Shown here piece by piece: positions 1-10,537 of a stretch of 64,000 nucleotides of DNA. Positions within the stretch are counted from its first letter, which is position 1; every line of letters starts with the position of its first letter. The translations under genes were made by a program, and so were the position numbers. The stretch covers positions 432,716-496,715 of the forward strand of contig KN834776.1 of the NCBI GenBank assembly GCA_000827265.1, written 5' to 3'. Source of the stretch: Collybiopsis luxurians FD-317 M1 (lineage: Eukaryota > Basidiomycota > Agaricomycetes > Agaricales > Omphalotaceae). The notes below the pieces were generated by a model. The model was given only the letters and a program-made list of their open reading frames with translations. It had not been told where the DNA came from and searched no databases.

Positions 1-164
1 GTAAGTGATCTATAAGTAGCCGCAGTATTTGAAGACCACAGGATTGACTAATGCATCAATAATGAGTTCCCTAGTCGGGAATCTTTTGGACGAACAATCA
101 GGTAATATTCCCTTACAGGTCATTTGTCACGGTAAAGTTCTTATTATTAATACAAAGTTGAAGC

Positions 165-410
165 ACTGAAGCGAGGCTAGTGGAGTCCATACTTCAAAAT
201 CAGATACGCGAGGTTCGGACAACCACTCCGCACTCAAAATGGACACTGAAACGGAGATAGGTGGAGTCCAGACTTCGATATCAGATACGCCACTGCGAGA
301 CAATCTGCACTCTGCACTCAAAATAGCAAGAATGTCTGAGTACTGAAGCGAGGCCATGTGGAGCCTAGACTTCGAAACCAGATACACAAGAACTGATTAG
401 ATGCATCAAA
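165..410. repeat. Short degenerate tandem repeat, about 2.6 units of 75-97 bp
   Basis: Three successive blocks share the order GAAGCGAGG, GTGGAGTCC, ACTTC, ATCAGATAC and CACTCAAAAT. They begin near 170, 251 and 346. An 86-residue minus-strand reading frame across the block simply reflects the repeat (VSDIEVWTP and VSDFEVWTP recur), so I do not treat it as a gene. The rest of 1-1089 shows no convincing exon. Confidence 0.6.
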
Positions 411-1089
411 TATCACAGCTTTTTAGTTATTGTAGCATTATTTTCAAAATAACGCACCTTAATGATGGTGTCTACTGTCCAACAAACATACCGTGCACTG
501 CTCCACCGATGCCAGGACAACTGTACATTTAACGGAATTCTCGCGGAGCAATGAAATGATGGTTTGTTTGTAGTAGGTAAATATGACCATCAAGGAATGT
601 AAGATGAATGAGAACTATCACCGATCAACAGATCATCTAGTACAAATTATAGAACGAGTATCCACCCGACACTAAATTACCATTGATAAGACACCAAATG
701 TTGGGCAAAGATGTATACGAATATATGATTCCAAGCTTCCCGGGTGATGAAATGCAGATGTAGGATACACTGCGTATGGGATCTAGAGTAATACTAACAG
801 ATAGAAGGTAGCGCTAAAATAAGACCAATGGTGAGTGATACAATGTGAAAGTCCATACATAAACTAATCGTTACAACAATGAAACAAAGAAGAAGCCTGA
901 GGTCGGAAACGTACATCTAGAATACAAGTTCACCCCGATAATTCAAAACCGCGACAAGAGAATAGATAAGCTTGAAGGAGGTGGGAGGTGGCGCAACGAA
1001 TTAACAAGAAATGAGAATAGTATAGCCGATGAAGATCGCAAAAAAAGACAAAACAATGTTTCGACTGACATCCGTATGCAGCAGCAGCC

Positions 1090-2098
1090 CTACCCTAACG
1101 ATATAGCCACCCCCAAGTTGGGTTGCGCCTGAGTTTCTGAATCAGTGTCTTCAATATCGTCACTGAAATTAGTGAGGATAAAGATGACTTCCTGGCTATC
1201 TTCAGAGATAGCGGGGGAAGGGTAGCGGCCTGTGATGTTAAGGGGTGTGTCGTCAGTGAAGAAAGGGGATGGGAAGGGAATGGGAGGGTTGGCTGCTGGT
1301 TCGTCTTCCTGAGGCGGATTGGGAGACTTGGGTATCACAACAGGAACAACACCTGCCTCGTCGCATTTCGCAACAAAATGATCGAGCTCATTGGACGGAC
1401 ATCGAGTAGATAGAGGGGAGTGGATGGACGCCGTAGGAGCTTGTGGGTTCGCAGGAAGTTCGAGAGAAGGAGAGGTGGGCAAAGTCATCCCATCAAGCGG
1501 TGAAGGGGACAAGACTGTACCCTTCTCGCACGCTTTCTGACCAGAAGTTGAGGCTATAGTTGAAGGGATATCAGTAGCGAAAGATGGGAGGGAGACAGAT
1601 AGCGAGGGAGGAGGGGTTCTCGAATCCTGCATGTCTCTAAGCGGTACACGCTGCAATACCTAGGATCGAAAATGAGTAAATTGTAGCCAAGAAGTGAGTA
1701 TAAACGTACTTCTGTGTCAGTCTTTGCATGCAATGTCTGTGATCTACTGGACAGGCGCAACGAGCGCCTTGTCGGCTAAGATGAAAAAGCTAGTTAGAAA
1801 GACATGAAGAAGAGTCGAAGGATCAACTTAACGAGCGCCTTACTTCGGGACGGCCGGCGGAAGGGCACTGTAGATCGAGAAGCTAAGTTAAGAATGACTT
1901 AATGAAGAGAAAAACAGCGAAGGCGAGTTGCATACCGTCTACTCGTCTCGCCTTATCATTGCCTTCTTTCCCCGCATCATGATCATGAACCTCACCCAGC
2001 CCTTCCGCCCGTCGTTGACGTTTCATTGATGTCTTGAGATCGTCTGCGCCGGAAAAACCGCTTCCAGGTTGTCCATTTTCGGCATCCGATATCACCAT
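1090..2098 (-). CDS. Hypothetical protein, multi-exon, exon linkage unresolved
   Basis: I do not recognise this gene. The start is taken as ATG at 2098, with a first exon to 1936 (MVISDAENG, then a charged, basic stretch) and a GT donor at 1935. A short exon around 1775-1710 (RLSSRSQ) and a long last exon from 1659 to the stop at 1090 follow. The last exon is rich in Pro, Ser and Thr with an acidic end (SDDIEDTDSE), which suggests a disordered regulatory protein. The intron edges look real (CTAG and TTAG acceptors), but the phases of exons 1 and 3 do not agree with any exon 2 I could find. The join is therefore uncertain, and two neighbouring small genes are possible. Confidence 0.35.
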
Positions 2099-3322
2099 CG
2101 CAAACGTTGCAGAACTATCGTCAAAAGTTCAGTTGCAGAATGCTTCTTTGTTGTGGCTAGGATAGCGATAAGAGCAAAAAATTTGAGCTGGACGCAAACG
2201 CACATGTCGGCTACGCCACGCGCTGGAGATTCGTCAATGGGAAATTGAGAAAGATGAATATGAATCCGGTTCAAAATCCGGTGATCCTGTCGTAGAGAGC
2301 TTGGCGTTGAGATGGACCAATAGAGATCGCGAAGAGATTGAAGAGAGGGAATTGTCACACTGTTACATTTTCGTGTCGTGAAATACTTGCTTAATCACGT
2401 GGTACCGTGACTGTTTCTGTCCCGGTCAAAGCTCTGAGCAGCTCCTAAGCTCCTAAGCGAAAAGTGAGTCCCGGAAACGTTCCAACTCGGCTCGGTGGGT
2501 GGCTATCAGAAGCCTGCAAATACTAGAGTAAGTATATCTCGTAGGGAATTCTCTCCAGTGATGATACTCGGACAAACTCTACGTGACCATAACGACGGTT
2601 ATATGTAATGGGGAAAAAGCAGAAGTTTAAAGAAAGTAAATGGAATTTTCGTAGACAACGTTGCTAGTACAATCTGACAAATCGACATACTATTTAGTTT
2701 AGCGTGATCCTGGATTTTTGATCCCGAATTTGATCGTGCCCGCTACATAGCTGGACGGTACCTTCAATATAACCTTTCAGTGTTTCCAAAACATTCGGTA
2801 TACTTACTGTCCACCTCAATGGTAATTTGTCTCAGTACCTCCCTCCATGGCGAAGACGCAAGGGGTCTATGTGCCGTGTACAGATCGACGACATTGACGG
2901 TTGACAAACTACTTGTAGATTGGGAGCAAGACTCGCCGAGTATCCGAGTCAGAATGCACAGGTGGAGTAATAAAGCGAGCCACACTTACATTTTTTGGAC
3001 AGCTTGGCGTGCAATTATACGTGTTGAACTCGAACTCTGAATCGTTTGATGAATATTCCTAGGAACACGATCCATATCGAAATTTTACGTGTGTTATATT
3101 CCAAGCTGACAAACGAACCTGTACGTAGCACGGATGAGGCGTGTTTTAACTATATATGGTTTCAAAGCTGTAGTCAGTGTAACCACTGACGGTCATGAGA
3201 CCACAACGTGTTTGTCAATTGCTTCGACTCCTACAGTTAGATCGTCTCTTGAACCTGAATCCCCATCTTTGCTATTCCCTGCGGCGCCTCACCTCAGCGA
3301 TTATCTGTTAAATTTGCATTCC
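2099..3322. other. Intergenic stretch without a supported gene
   Basis: Short open frames exist on both strands around 2764-3040, but they overlap each other antisense and show neither splice context nor familiar motifs. The stretch probably holds the divergent promoters of the hypothetical minus-strand gene and of the + strand gene that begins near 3323. Confidence 0.4.
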
Positions 3323-3923
3323 ATGATGGATCAACAAAACTTCGAGTCAATTTCTACGGCTTCGGGAGCCAGTATGAGCCCGGGCTTCCTTCATAATGCG
3401 CACAACTTTCAGATGATAGGATCAAGTTTTACAAATATTGGGGGAAATCAGATCACTCATTATGGTCCAAGTGAGTGATTTATTGTATGGAGTCTTTGCC
3501 TTCACATCACGTATCCATAGGCGTACGTTCTCAACCTCCCCCTAATTCAACTTCCGGATAAATTATTGTTTCCAGGTGGACTATTATATTAAACGTCCCT
3601 TGCGTCTTTATGTTCAAGAGCTGCGAGACTACTTCATTGTAGGGTCCCGCCAAGAAGGGAGTCCATGGGAAAGGGTTGATGTTGTCCGGAAGTTCGATAA
3701 CGAGGAGGAGCGGGAGGCATTTGAAACTTGCCTGAAGAAAACAAGGTGTGATACGGCCTTGTGACCGCAATGAATATACTCATTCAATCATCATCCGTGG
3801 CCTCGAGTTGGGCACCATTTAGTATACAACCACTCCGTAAACTCAATATCCATGGATCTCCATGTTTGGCAGTATCCTCTGCTCGTCAGTCCTCATTCAT
3901 TACCGACAAATTTTATCAACGAG
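3323..3923 (+). CDS. Upstream exons, probably the 5' part of the single-codon-exon gene
   Basis: ATG at 3323 opens MMDQQNFES, followed by a segment (HNAHNF, SFTNIGGN) that resembles the leader found before effector domains in many Agaricomycete proteins; that resemblance is from memory and unverified. The exon ends at 3470 in phase 1. The only way I find to keep the frame is a two-base exon, GC at 3521-3522, between introns 3471-3520 and 3523-3575. Exon 3576-3745 then reads VDYYIKRPLRLYV and a charged stretch. An exon from 3808 or 3823 to 3923 follows (IQPLRKLNIHG). From 3923 a weak donor (GTCCTA) and an acceptor at 3966 would join in frame to the ATG at 3969. That last link is the least certain. 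If it fails, this is a small separate gene ending at 3764. Confidence 0.45.
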
Positions 3924-3968
3924 GTCCTAAAATATAATTGTTTTTAAGCTGTCTACACACTGCAAGAA

Positions 3969-6900
3969 ATGCTAGAAGGGATATTTCCTCTTGACCAAGT
4001 GCAAGAAAATGTGGTATGATATTTTCAGACATTGACACATTAAAGGATGCTCAGAAAACATCAAGTATCTGAAAGTTACAGTAAGACCTTTATTACATTA
4101 CGGCGTTAGTGGTGCAGTACACTCATATGCAAATGAATAGGCCTTTTTCCTCGGTAATGACAGAATTTATCCTGGATGTTGGGACAGTTACGAGCTTTGG
4201 AGCGGAGAGGGAAAATACAAAAATCTAAGACTGTTTGATCAGAGTGGGAATTTTGCTATAGATCCAGAAGCCCTCAGATTGTTGGGATTGTTGTATGAAA
4301 ATTTTCAGGAATTCAAGGTTTGCGGATGATTTTTTAATTGGACATAGACTGAACTTGAAGAATCAATGTAGAAACATGGGGAAGTGCAGTTCTATCAGAA
4401 TGCTGAGGAATATCACACAGAGTGGGTTCAGAAGGAGAAAGGTAGGTTTATATGTCATCTGCTATTTAGAAAACAAAGTAGTAAATATCAAAAGGTAAAA
4501 ATGGGCTAACTCATTTAACAATGATGCACATCAAATCTAAAGAGGTAGAATTCTTCATACTAGATAGATGAATAAAAACACTAATCAATTCTCCATCTGA
4601 TATCTTCAAAAGCTAGTGAGTGATATACATTCTTTCCTAGGTATCAAATGACTGGATACAACGAGTCTCGTCATCAGAATGTAAGTATTAGCTTCTGTTA
4701 TGGGAATTAGGGACCCCTCACTTATTGAAAAGGCGACAATTCCACTGTTCCGTCTTCCATAGCAAGTAAGTTCTTATTTCTGGAAAATTTGTAATTGCTT
4801 ATGCCAGAAATTTCTTGTCCCTTAGATTGTTAGTTCATCTTTTTCCATATGCCCTTCAAATTGATGTCCAATCCTTTCATTGGAAATTTCTCATAGAAAG
4901 TATGTCCCTTGTTCCTCATGATTAATATCTCACTCCATTGGGAATTTTTCTTTCCCATAGGAGGTTAGTTTTTCTGTTTTCATATATCTTAGATGTTATT
5001 GAAATCTGCTTATACCATCGGGAATTTCATTTTTCCTCAGCGGGTGAGTTCCTCATTGACTATTGACTATTTCCCCTAAGAATTTCAAATCTTTATTCCA
5101 ATTATTGAAAAATCTCTGTGTCTGGTAGTGGGTGAGTTCTTTACCTCACACTTCCCAGGTGCTTCATTCAACTTGTTTAATTCGGCCTTCCAATAGTTTG
5201 TGAGTTCTTCATCTCTCATGTTTTCTACAAATTACTATCTTAAATTGGAAATTTCCCTGCCCATAGTGGGTGAGCACCAAAGCATCTGTGTTTCCTAGAA
5301 ATTACACCCTTTTGAAAACTCCCCTTCCCATAGTTTGTGAGTTTTCCATTCCCCACCCTTTAACTCCATATCTGCTTGATGCTTACTGTATTGGAACTTA
5401 CCCCTCTCATAGCCAGTGAGTGATTCTACTCTCATGTTCCCCAGATTCAATGGCCCCTTACATGATTGGTATTTTTCTCTGCCTTCAGTGGGTAAGTTTA
5501 TTACCAGTCTCCTGCAACTTAAAGTCCCCTTATTTTGTCAAAAAATATTTTCCTGTAGCCAGTAAGTTTTATCTCCTGTATCTCTTACAAATCCCCTTGC
5601 TTCATCAAAGATTTTCTTTTCAATAGTTTGTTAGTCTTGGGCATCTCCTGTGATTCTATGGCCTCTCACTCCTTGGACATCTTCTCTTCTTATAGCCAGT
5701 AAGTTCTTCAGCTTTGGTTCAGTTTGAATATGGATATACTCACTTGATTGGGAATTGCACTCTAATTAAAATCCCCAATTTTCTATAGGATGTGAGCTCT
5801 TCACCCCTATGTCCTCTAGATTCATTGAATGTTAATGGAAATTTCTTTCCCTACAGTTTGTAAGTTTGATTTATTCCCCTAGTGTGCCTTGGAAACTTGA
5901 AAGCTATGTCTACTCACTCCATTGCTAATTTCCCTTTTCCATAGCGAGTGCGTTCTTCATATGTTCTACGTCCCCTGGAAATCATGTTCACTCTGTCGGA
6001 AATTTTCCCTTCCTAATGACACATAGAGAGTAAGTTTTGCATTTTGCATGTCCATAAAAATTGACACTAATTTGTATTATCCCACCACCTCGTACTAGAG
6101 TGTGAGTTTTTGATGCCCCATGTTCCTAATAATCGATGCCCTCTCACTCCATTTAATTTTTCCCGATCTATAGATTGTGAGTTTTTCTCATATTGTCTGT
6201 TTCCTGCAAATCAAAGTCCTTCATGGCTCACCCTTTTAAAAACTTTACTTTCCCATAGAGAGTGAGTTTTAGAACTTCCAGGTTTCCTGCAATTCAATGT
6301 CTGCTCACCACATTTACTATTCACAATTTCTCCTTCAATCCGACAGAACGTGAGTTTTCCGTCTCTGATGTCTCTGGAGTTTATTCACCGCATTTGAAAT
6401 TTGCCCTTCTTTTCAAAGGATGTAAGTTCTTCATCTCCCATAGAAGATTATGTTCACTCACTTCATTGGAAACTTCGTTTGGTAGATTGTAAGTTCCTCA
6501 CCTCCTATTGATGTCCTACCAATTCAGCACTCCCCAACTAGCCTGTAAGTCATTCAATGGCATTCCCCGATGTAAATATTACTCACAAATGTTAAATTTG
6601 CTTTCATAGTATGTGAAGTGTTATTTTTTTCATATGTATCCCTATTGATAGCTGCTGACAGCTCTCTTTTATTTTATAGCTTGTCAGTTGTCAGTTTATT
6701 TTTCCTCACCATTTTGAATTCCAAAAACTTTGCCATTTTAGGAGGTAAGCGATCTTTCATATTCTATAAGGACGCATACATACAGCCTCAACATTAATTT
6801 CCTTTATTATGAAGCTTGTAAGTTTGCCTCTTCCCCTCCCCCCCCCCCCCCCCNNNNNNNNNNNNNNNNNNNNNNNNNNNNNNNNNNNNNNNNNNNNNNN

Positions 6901-7533
6901 NNNNNNNNNNNNNNNNNNNNNNNNNNNNNNNNNNNNNNNNNNNNNNNNNNNNNNNNNNNNNNNNNNNNNNNNNNNNNNNNNNNNNNNNNNNNNNNNNNNN
7001 NNNNNNNNNNNNNNNNNNNNNNNNNNNNNNNNNNNNNNNNNNNNNNNNNNNNNNNNNNNNNNNNNNNNNNNNNNNNNNNNNNNNNNNNNNNNNNNNNNNN
7101 NNNNNNNNATTATGAAGCTTGTAAGTTTGCCTCTTCCCCTCCCCCCCCCCCGCGCTTCCTTGACATCTTTATCAACGCAATCAAATCCCTCTTACTTTAG
7201 TTTGTAAGCTATCTACTCCATTTTTTTCTTCCTTTGAATTTATCACTCACTCGGAATGGAATCTTTACTCTTCCAGAATGTAAGCTCTCGGGCTTTTATA
7301 ATTCCTTGATAAGTTGACCCATCTGGTCTTTTATCTAATATGAGCCGGTGTGTATCCATTTTTCATGTCCTGTATTTCTGAGACGCTCATCCCCTGGCTG
7401 TTGTATTCTTATCATCCATGACCGCATATGTGCCACCATTCAGCAAAATCACCCCCATGCCGGTACTCCCAAGCGCTCATTCAGGAATTCCTTGAACGGG
7501 ACTTTCAACTTAGGAGTGTTCAATTTGGAATAG
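3969..7533 (+). CDS. Gene with about 34 consecutive single-codon exons
   Basis: I do not recognise the protein. Ordinary exons come first, all joining in frame: 3969-4013 (MLEGIFPLDQ), 4066-4080 (YLKVT), 4141-4317 (FFLGNDRIYPG to YENFQEFK), 4372-4441 (KHGEVQFYQN) and 4495-4544 (KNGLTHLTMM to KSKE). Then comes the array 4613-7347, in which every exon is exactly three bases, and finally exon 7444-7533 (QNHPHAGTPKRS to GVFNLE, TAG). Read through, the protein is about 182 residues from the ATG at 3969, or about 323 if the upstream exons belong to it. No stop codon falls among the three-base exons, and the last exon is in the required phase 0. No signal peptide or membrane segment is evident. The alternative is that 4545-7443 is removed as one 2.9-kb unit; this also preserves the frame. 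Confidence 0.65.
4613..7347 (+). other. Array of 3-nt exons between related introns
   Basis: Each unit has the form AG|NNN|GT. The three-base exons and their start positions are CTA 4613, AAT 4678, CAA 4763, ATT 4826, AAA 4897, GAG 4961, CGG 5041, TGG 5129, TTT 5197, TGG 5267, TTT 5334, CCA 5413, TGG 5489, CCA 5559, TTT 5627, CCA 5696, GAT 5789, TTT 5857, CGA 5945, AGA 6027, AGT 6099, ATT 6174, AGA 6259, AAC 6347, GAT 6419, ATT 6486, CCT 6542, TAT 6610, CTT 6680, GAG 6742, CTT 6815 (again at 7118 after the gap), TTT 7201, AAT 7277 and CCG 7345. Translated in blocks: LNQIKER, WFWFPWPFPDF, RRSIRND, IPYLEL, FNP. The introns are 53-96 nt, mostly 60-85. Confidence 0.85.
6854..7108. other. Assembly gap (N run), probably a collapsed overlap
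   Basis: 255 undetermined bases. The sequence left of the gap (from 6806: ATTATGAAGCTTGTAAGTTT, then a C-rich run) is repeated immediately right of it (from 7109). Two contig ends that both terminate in the same poly-C run would give this picture, so the two CTT exons at 6815 and 7118 are probably one and little or nothing is missing. Confidence 0.7.
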
Positions 7534-7932
7534 CTTTCGAGGGAATATATATCTGAGATCATGGGTAGACAATACAAGTCCGGGGAAGGCTGGAGTATGT
7601 CCCTAGATTTTTTTTGACCCACAAACTATCTGACTTTCCAGCAGGGTGTAACAAGTGGGCTGTAGTCTAAATCATATTTTTTGGTTCGTCGAGAACTCTT
7701 TCTCCGTACATATGGGGGCCCCGCTTCGGTGGAATCTAGATTCTGAGACCAATTTGAAAACTCGCAGTGCGGATGATCGTTTGTTTCAAATTCATTTCAC
7801 CGCTGCGTGCATATTCTTTTAGGTTGTGAAAAATGTAGCGAAATTTTTTAACGACACTCCTTTTTATCTCTTTTCAATTATTTTACCACCACAGTGAAAA
7901 CTAACAGAGATGTAGATACAGGGTTTGTAATA
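7534..7932. other. Intergenic, convergent gene ends
   Basis: This lies between the stop of the array gene (+) and the stop of the G-alpha-like gene (-). I see no exon here, only AT-rich sequence expected of two 3' untranslated regions. Confidence 0.5.
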
Positions 7933-10537
7933 TTATACCAATCCACACTCCCTTAGATGACTATCAAGTAAAATATCCTGCACAGTATTGAGAAGATCTG
8001 TTGATAAATGATTCTTAAGTCAGCAGTGTGGTAAAGATATTGGAGGGAAAGGACAAACATTGGAGGAACATAATGTCATCACCTGACTCAGAAACATAAA
8101 ATGGGTATATCTGCTTTATCACTGGACCTTCATTGAGGCTTATGAATCGGTGAAGAAGGTATTCACGGGCAGCGTCGTAGTTGTCCTTCCCAGTATAGTC
8201 AGGGAAGTAATCGCCTAAGAAGAGTGGTTAGGATAAGGTATGAAAGTCTTCGCAAGGATATGACAGTACGTAGCGGGGCGCGAGGTAATTTTTCCATCAA
8301 AACATCCGCTTCATTCATGAAGAGGATCTAGCGTATCAAGGAATTCAATATGAATAAGCAAAACGAAGCATTTAAATGTTAACTCACTATCGGGGTTTTT
8401 GGGAACCATTGTGAGTTACATATGTGTCCGAATACATTCAATGCCTCCTGCGTTCGATTCTGGGTACATGGTCATCTGAGATGGGTTTTAAGCTAATCAT
8501 TACCGTCTGGATCAAAAACATACCACACTCCCATCCTCATGCAACACTTGATCGTATTCGGAAATGTTTACCAAAAACATAAATGCGGTAACATTCTCGA
8601 AAATTTGAACCCATTTCCTTCGCTCTAATTGTTGGGTTCCTATGAGAAGAAACTTATAGGTGAGCTCATCGACCTTCCAAGAAAACTCTGTAATTGTGGA
8701 GGTTTTGCCATCAGTGTTGTTCGGCGTCATGGAATTTTTTCTGCATAAGAAAATATCCTGAAGACTGGGCAAATAGTCATGGCTGGAAACACGATCGAGG
8801 GAGTCCATGAAATAAATAGAGGTACGATCTATTGGAAGTTCCCGGGGGCTGCGGATAGCTTCCTTAACTACTGGGTCTTTCCAAAGACAGGAAACAGCAT
8901 GTATGATGTTTTGAGACAAAAGTATGTCCTCAATCTGTGGAGGGAGGGACAATAAGGTGGCCAAGTGAACACGGTTTCTTTGATCGACGTTGAGCTCTGC
9001 TCGATGTAGGATGTTCAGAATGATGCTGTAAGTTCCCCAGTAACAGGTTAGATACATAAAGGGCAGATTTACAACTGAGTAAGACGTACATCATAGTTCG
9101 TACCACAATAATCAAGATTTGCTTCTTGTATAATACCCTCTGTTGTTCATGGTGTTTCCCTTTCATATACCAATCAAGGACCATCATTTTATTCAATGCA
9201 GATGCCTGAAAATGGGGGTTGATTAGTCCTTTATCAGGTAGATATTATAAACGTGAAAGCGCAGCTTACACTGCCTGATGCTCCAGCTCCCATGGCGAGT
9301 ACGCGAACTTCGTTCTTCAGCATTGTACGAGCCTTTTTAAGCTGAATCTCAATGGCATTATTTCCTGTATTGATACAAGTGTAAACACAAGTATCTAGTA
9401 GCTCAATTTGTAGGCGAGACTCACGAGCAGCCAAGGTAATATCCTCCCCAGATCCTTTGGGAACTAGCGAGCGAATTGTTTTCCACCTGTGCTTGCGCAG
9501 CCTTGTATCGACGCCCAAGGGCGGGGAATCAGGATATGTTGAAAGATCAGCAACAGCTGACCGTGTAGCCTTTAGAATGTCGTCTGTGAGTGACAACGGG
9601 TGGCTTGAGGACGATGGTTCCCATATATTTGTATTAAATCCGAAGGGGGAATCAAGAATCCCATTCAACTCTGAAACTGCCGAAATATCCTGGACGTGAT
9701 CCAGTTTTTGTAAGAGAGCACGAAATACGAGTTCCACTGGTAAAAAAACCTGTGGCAATTCGATTTTGACTCGAATGTCGCTCCTGATAGAAGGGTAAAT
9801 TTCCATAACGAACGCGATGATGCCTTGCTCCATTAATATTCTTGAAAATATCGAGTCGAGGCTCAAGGATATCGTCAGGCTCAGGAATAGCATGAACGGT
9901 GTGTAAAAGGTACACCATGGTGCAGCATATGGAACACGAGCTTCATAGTCCTTCAAGCCTGCCATGCGAAATGCAGGGACTTGCATTTCGTCTTCCCTTG
10001 CACTGGGTGGGAGAATCAAGATATGCCATAGCTGAGGCGGTGAAAAGGTAGTGTCAACGCACCTTCGCAAACATAGGAAAATCTCCTCGAGAATATCGCG
10101 AATATCAGACTCCCGCTGGTCTAGCAGCACCAAAGCAAGATCATCGAACTCCATCCCTCCAATCTTCGCCATGATAAGCCGAAAAGCTCGCGTCCGGATA
10201 GATTGACGGTATACAGGCCTGTGGTAAGCTCGTTAGAAAATGGACACACAAGAAATGTGAAAGAATGGCTTTACCGGCATAACTCCAATAGATCACTATA
10301 GAGAGGCCGCAAGGAAGAGGACTCGACGATTCTGCTGGAAAGGCTTTCGATCTGAGCCAGTCTTCTGCGAATGATTATGGCATCCACTCCGCTAATCACA
10401 ACATTGCCCACTCGTTTGAGTCCTCTTCCGGTCAGATAGCCCAATCCTGGAACCGTAGACTCTGACGTGAAGGTTCCAGTGCTGGTAAAACTACTGCTGG
10501 TCTCTGTTTCATGGAGGTCGTTTCTGCTCGTTAGCAT
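7933..10537 (-). CDS. G-alpha-like protein with long N-terminal extension, nucleotide-binding motifs lost
   Basis: Eight exons join in phase (10537-10275, 10218-9270, 9205-9090, 9025-8524, 8459-8388, 8327-8270, 8214-8083, 7997-7933) to give 718 residues; the classic alpha subunit has about 350. The first ~400 residues match nothing I know. The rest follows a heterotrimeric G-protein alpha subunit closely: an NEVRVLAMGAGASGS stretch at the P-loop, SIYFMDSLDRV before switch I, LERRKWVQIFENVTA after switch II, NRTQEALNVF and ICNSQWFPKT, FPDYTGKDNYDAA, and a tail ending LRECGLV. The P-loop lysine is Ser, DVGGQ reads LIGTQ, NKxD reads NEAD, and TCAT reads YVSES. The fold and receptor-type C-terminus are kept while GTP binding is probably lost, so this is a pseudo-GTPase by inference. 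All exons are open, which argues against a dead gene. Confidence 0.85.

Larger units (their letters stand above)
4545..7443 (+). repeat. Family of about 35 mutually similar introns (introner-like)
   Basis: The introns around the three-base exons are not random. Many begin GTGAGTTCTTCA or GTAAGTT, carry CTCACTCCATT (a plausible CTNAC branch site) about 35 nt before the end, then TTGGAAATTTCCC, and end TTCCCATAG. Clear examples are 4900-4960, 5200-5266, 5860-5944, 6102-6173 and 6422-6485. They are diverged, with variable length, so the expansion is old or has been drifting. The array stops abruptly at ordinary exons on both sides. Confidence 0.7.

Noticed and set aside
2764..3040. Overlapping frames on both strands
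   Set aside because: Mutually antisense, no splice context, no motif.
3531..3770. 79-residue minus-strand frame
   Set aside because: Shadow of the + strand exon 3576-3745, whose frame is supported by splice sites and composition.
6809..7207. A 132-residue frame across the N run
   Set aside because: It reads through undetermined bases and the poly-C intron; it is an artefact of the gap.
4545..7443. Array interpreted as a minisatellite or decaying transposon repeat
   Set aside because: Unit lengths vary from 53 to 96 nt while the spacing AG-three bases-GT never varies, and splice-site and branch-site motifs are what is conserved. A plain minisatellite would conserve unit length and sequence alike.
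9457..9918. Frames opposite and beside the G-alpha-like gene
   Set aside because: The main frame is open across the whole 949-nt exon and joins in phase on both sides. The alternative frame at 9652-9918 looks coding-like, but I found no splice or indel evidence for it.
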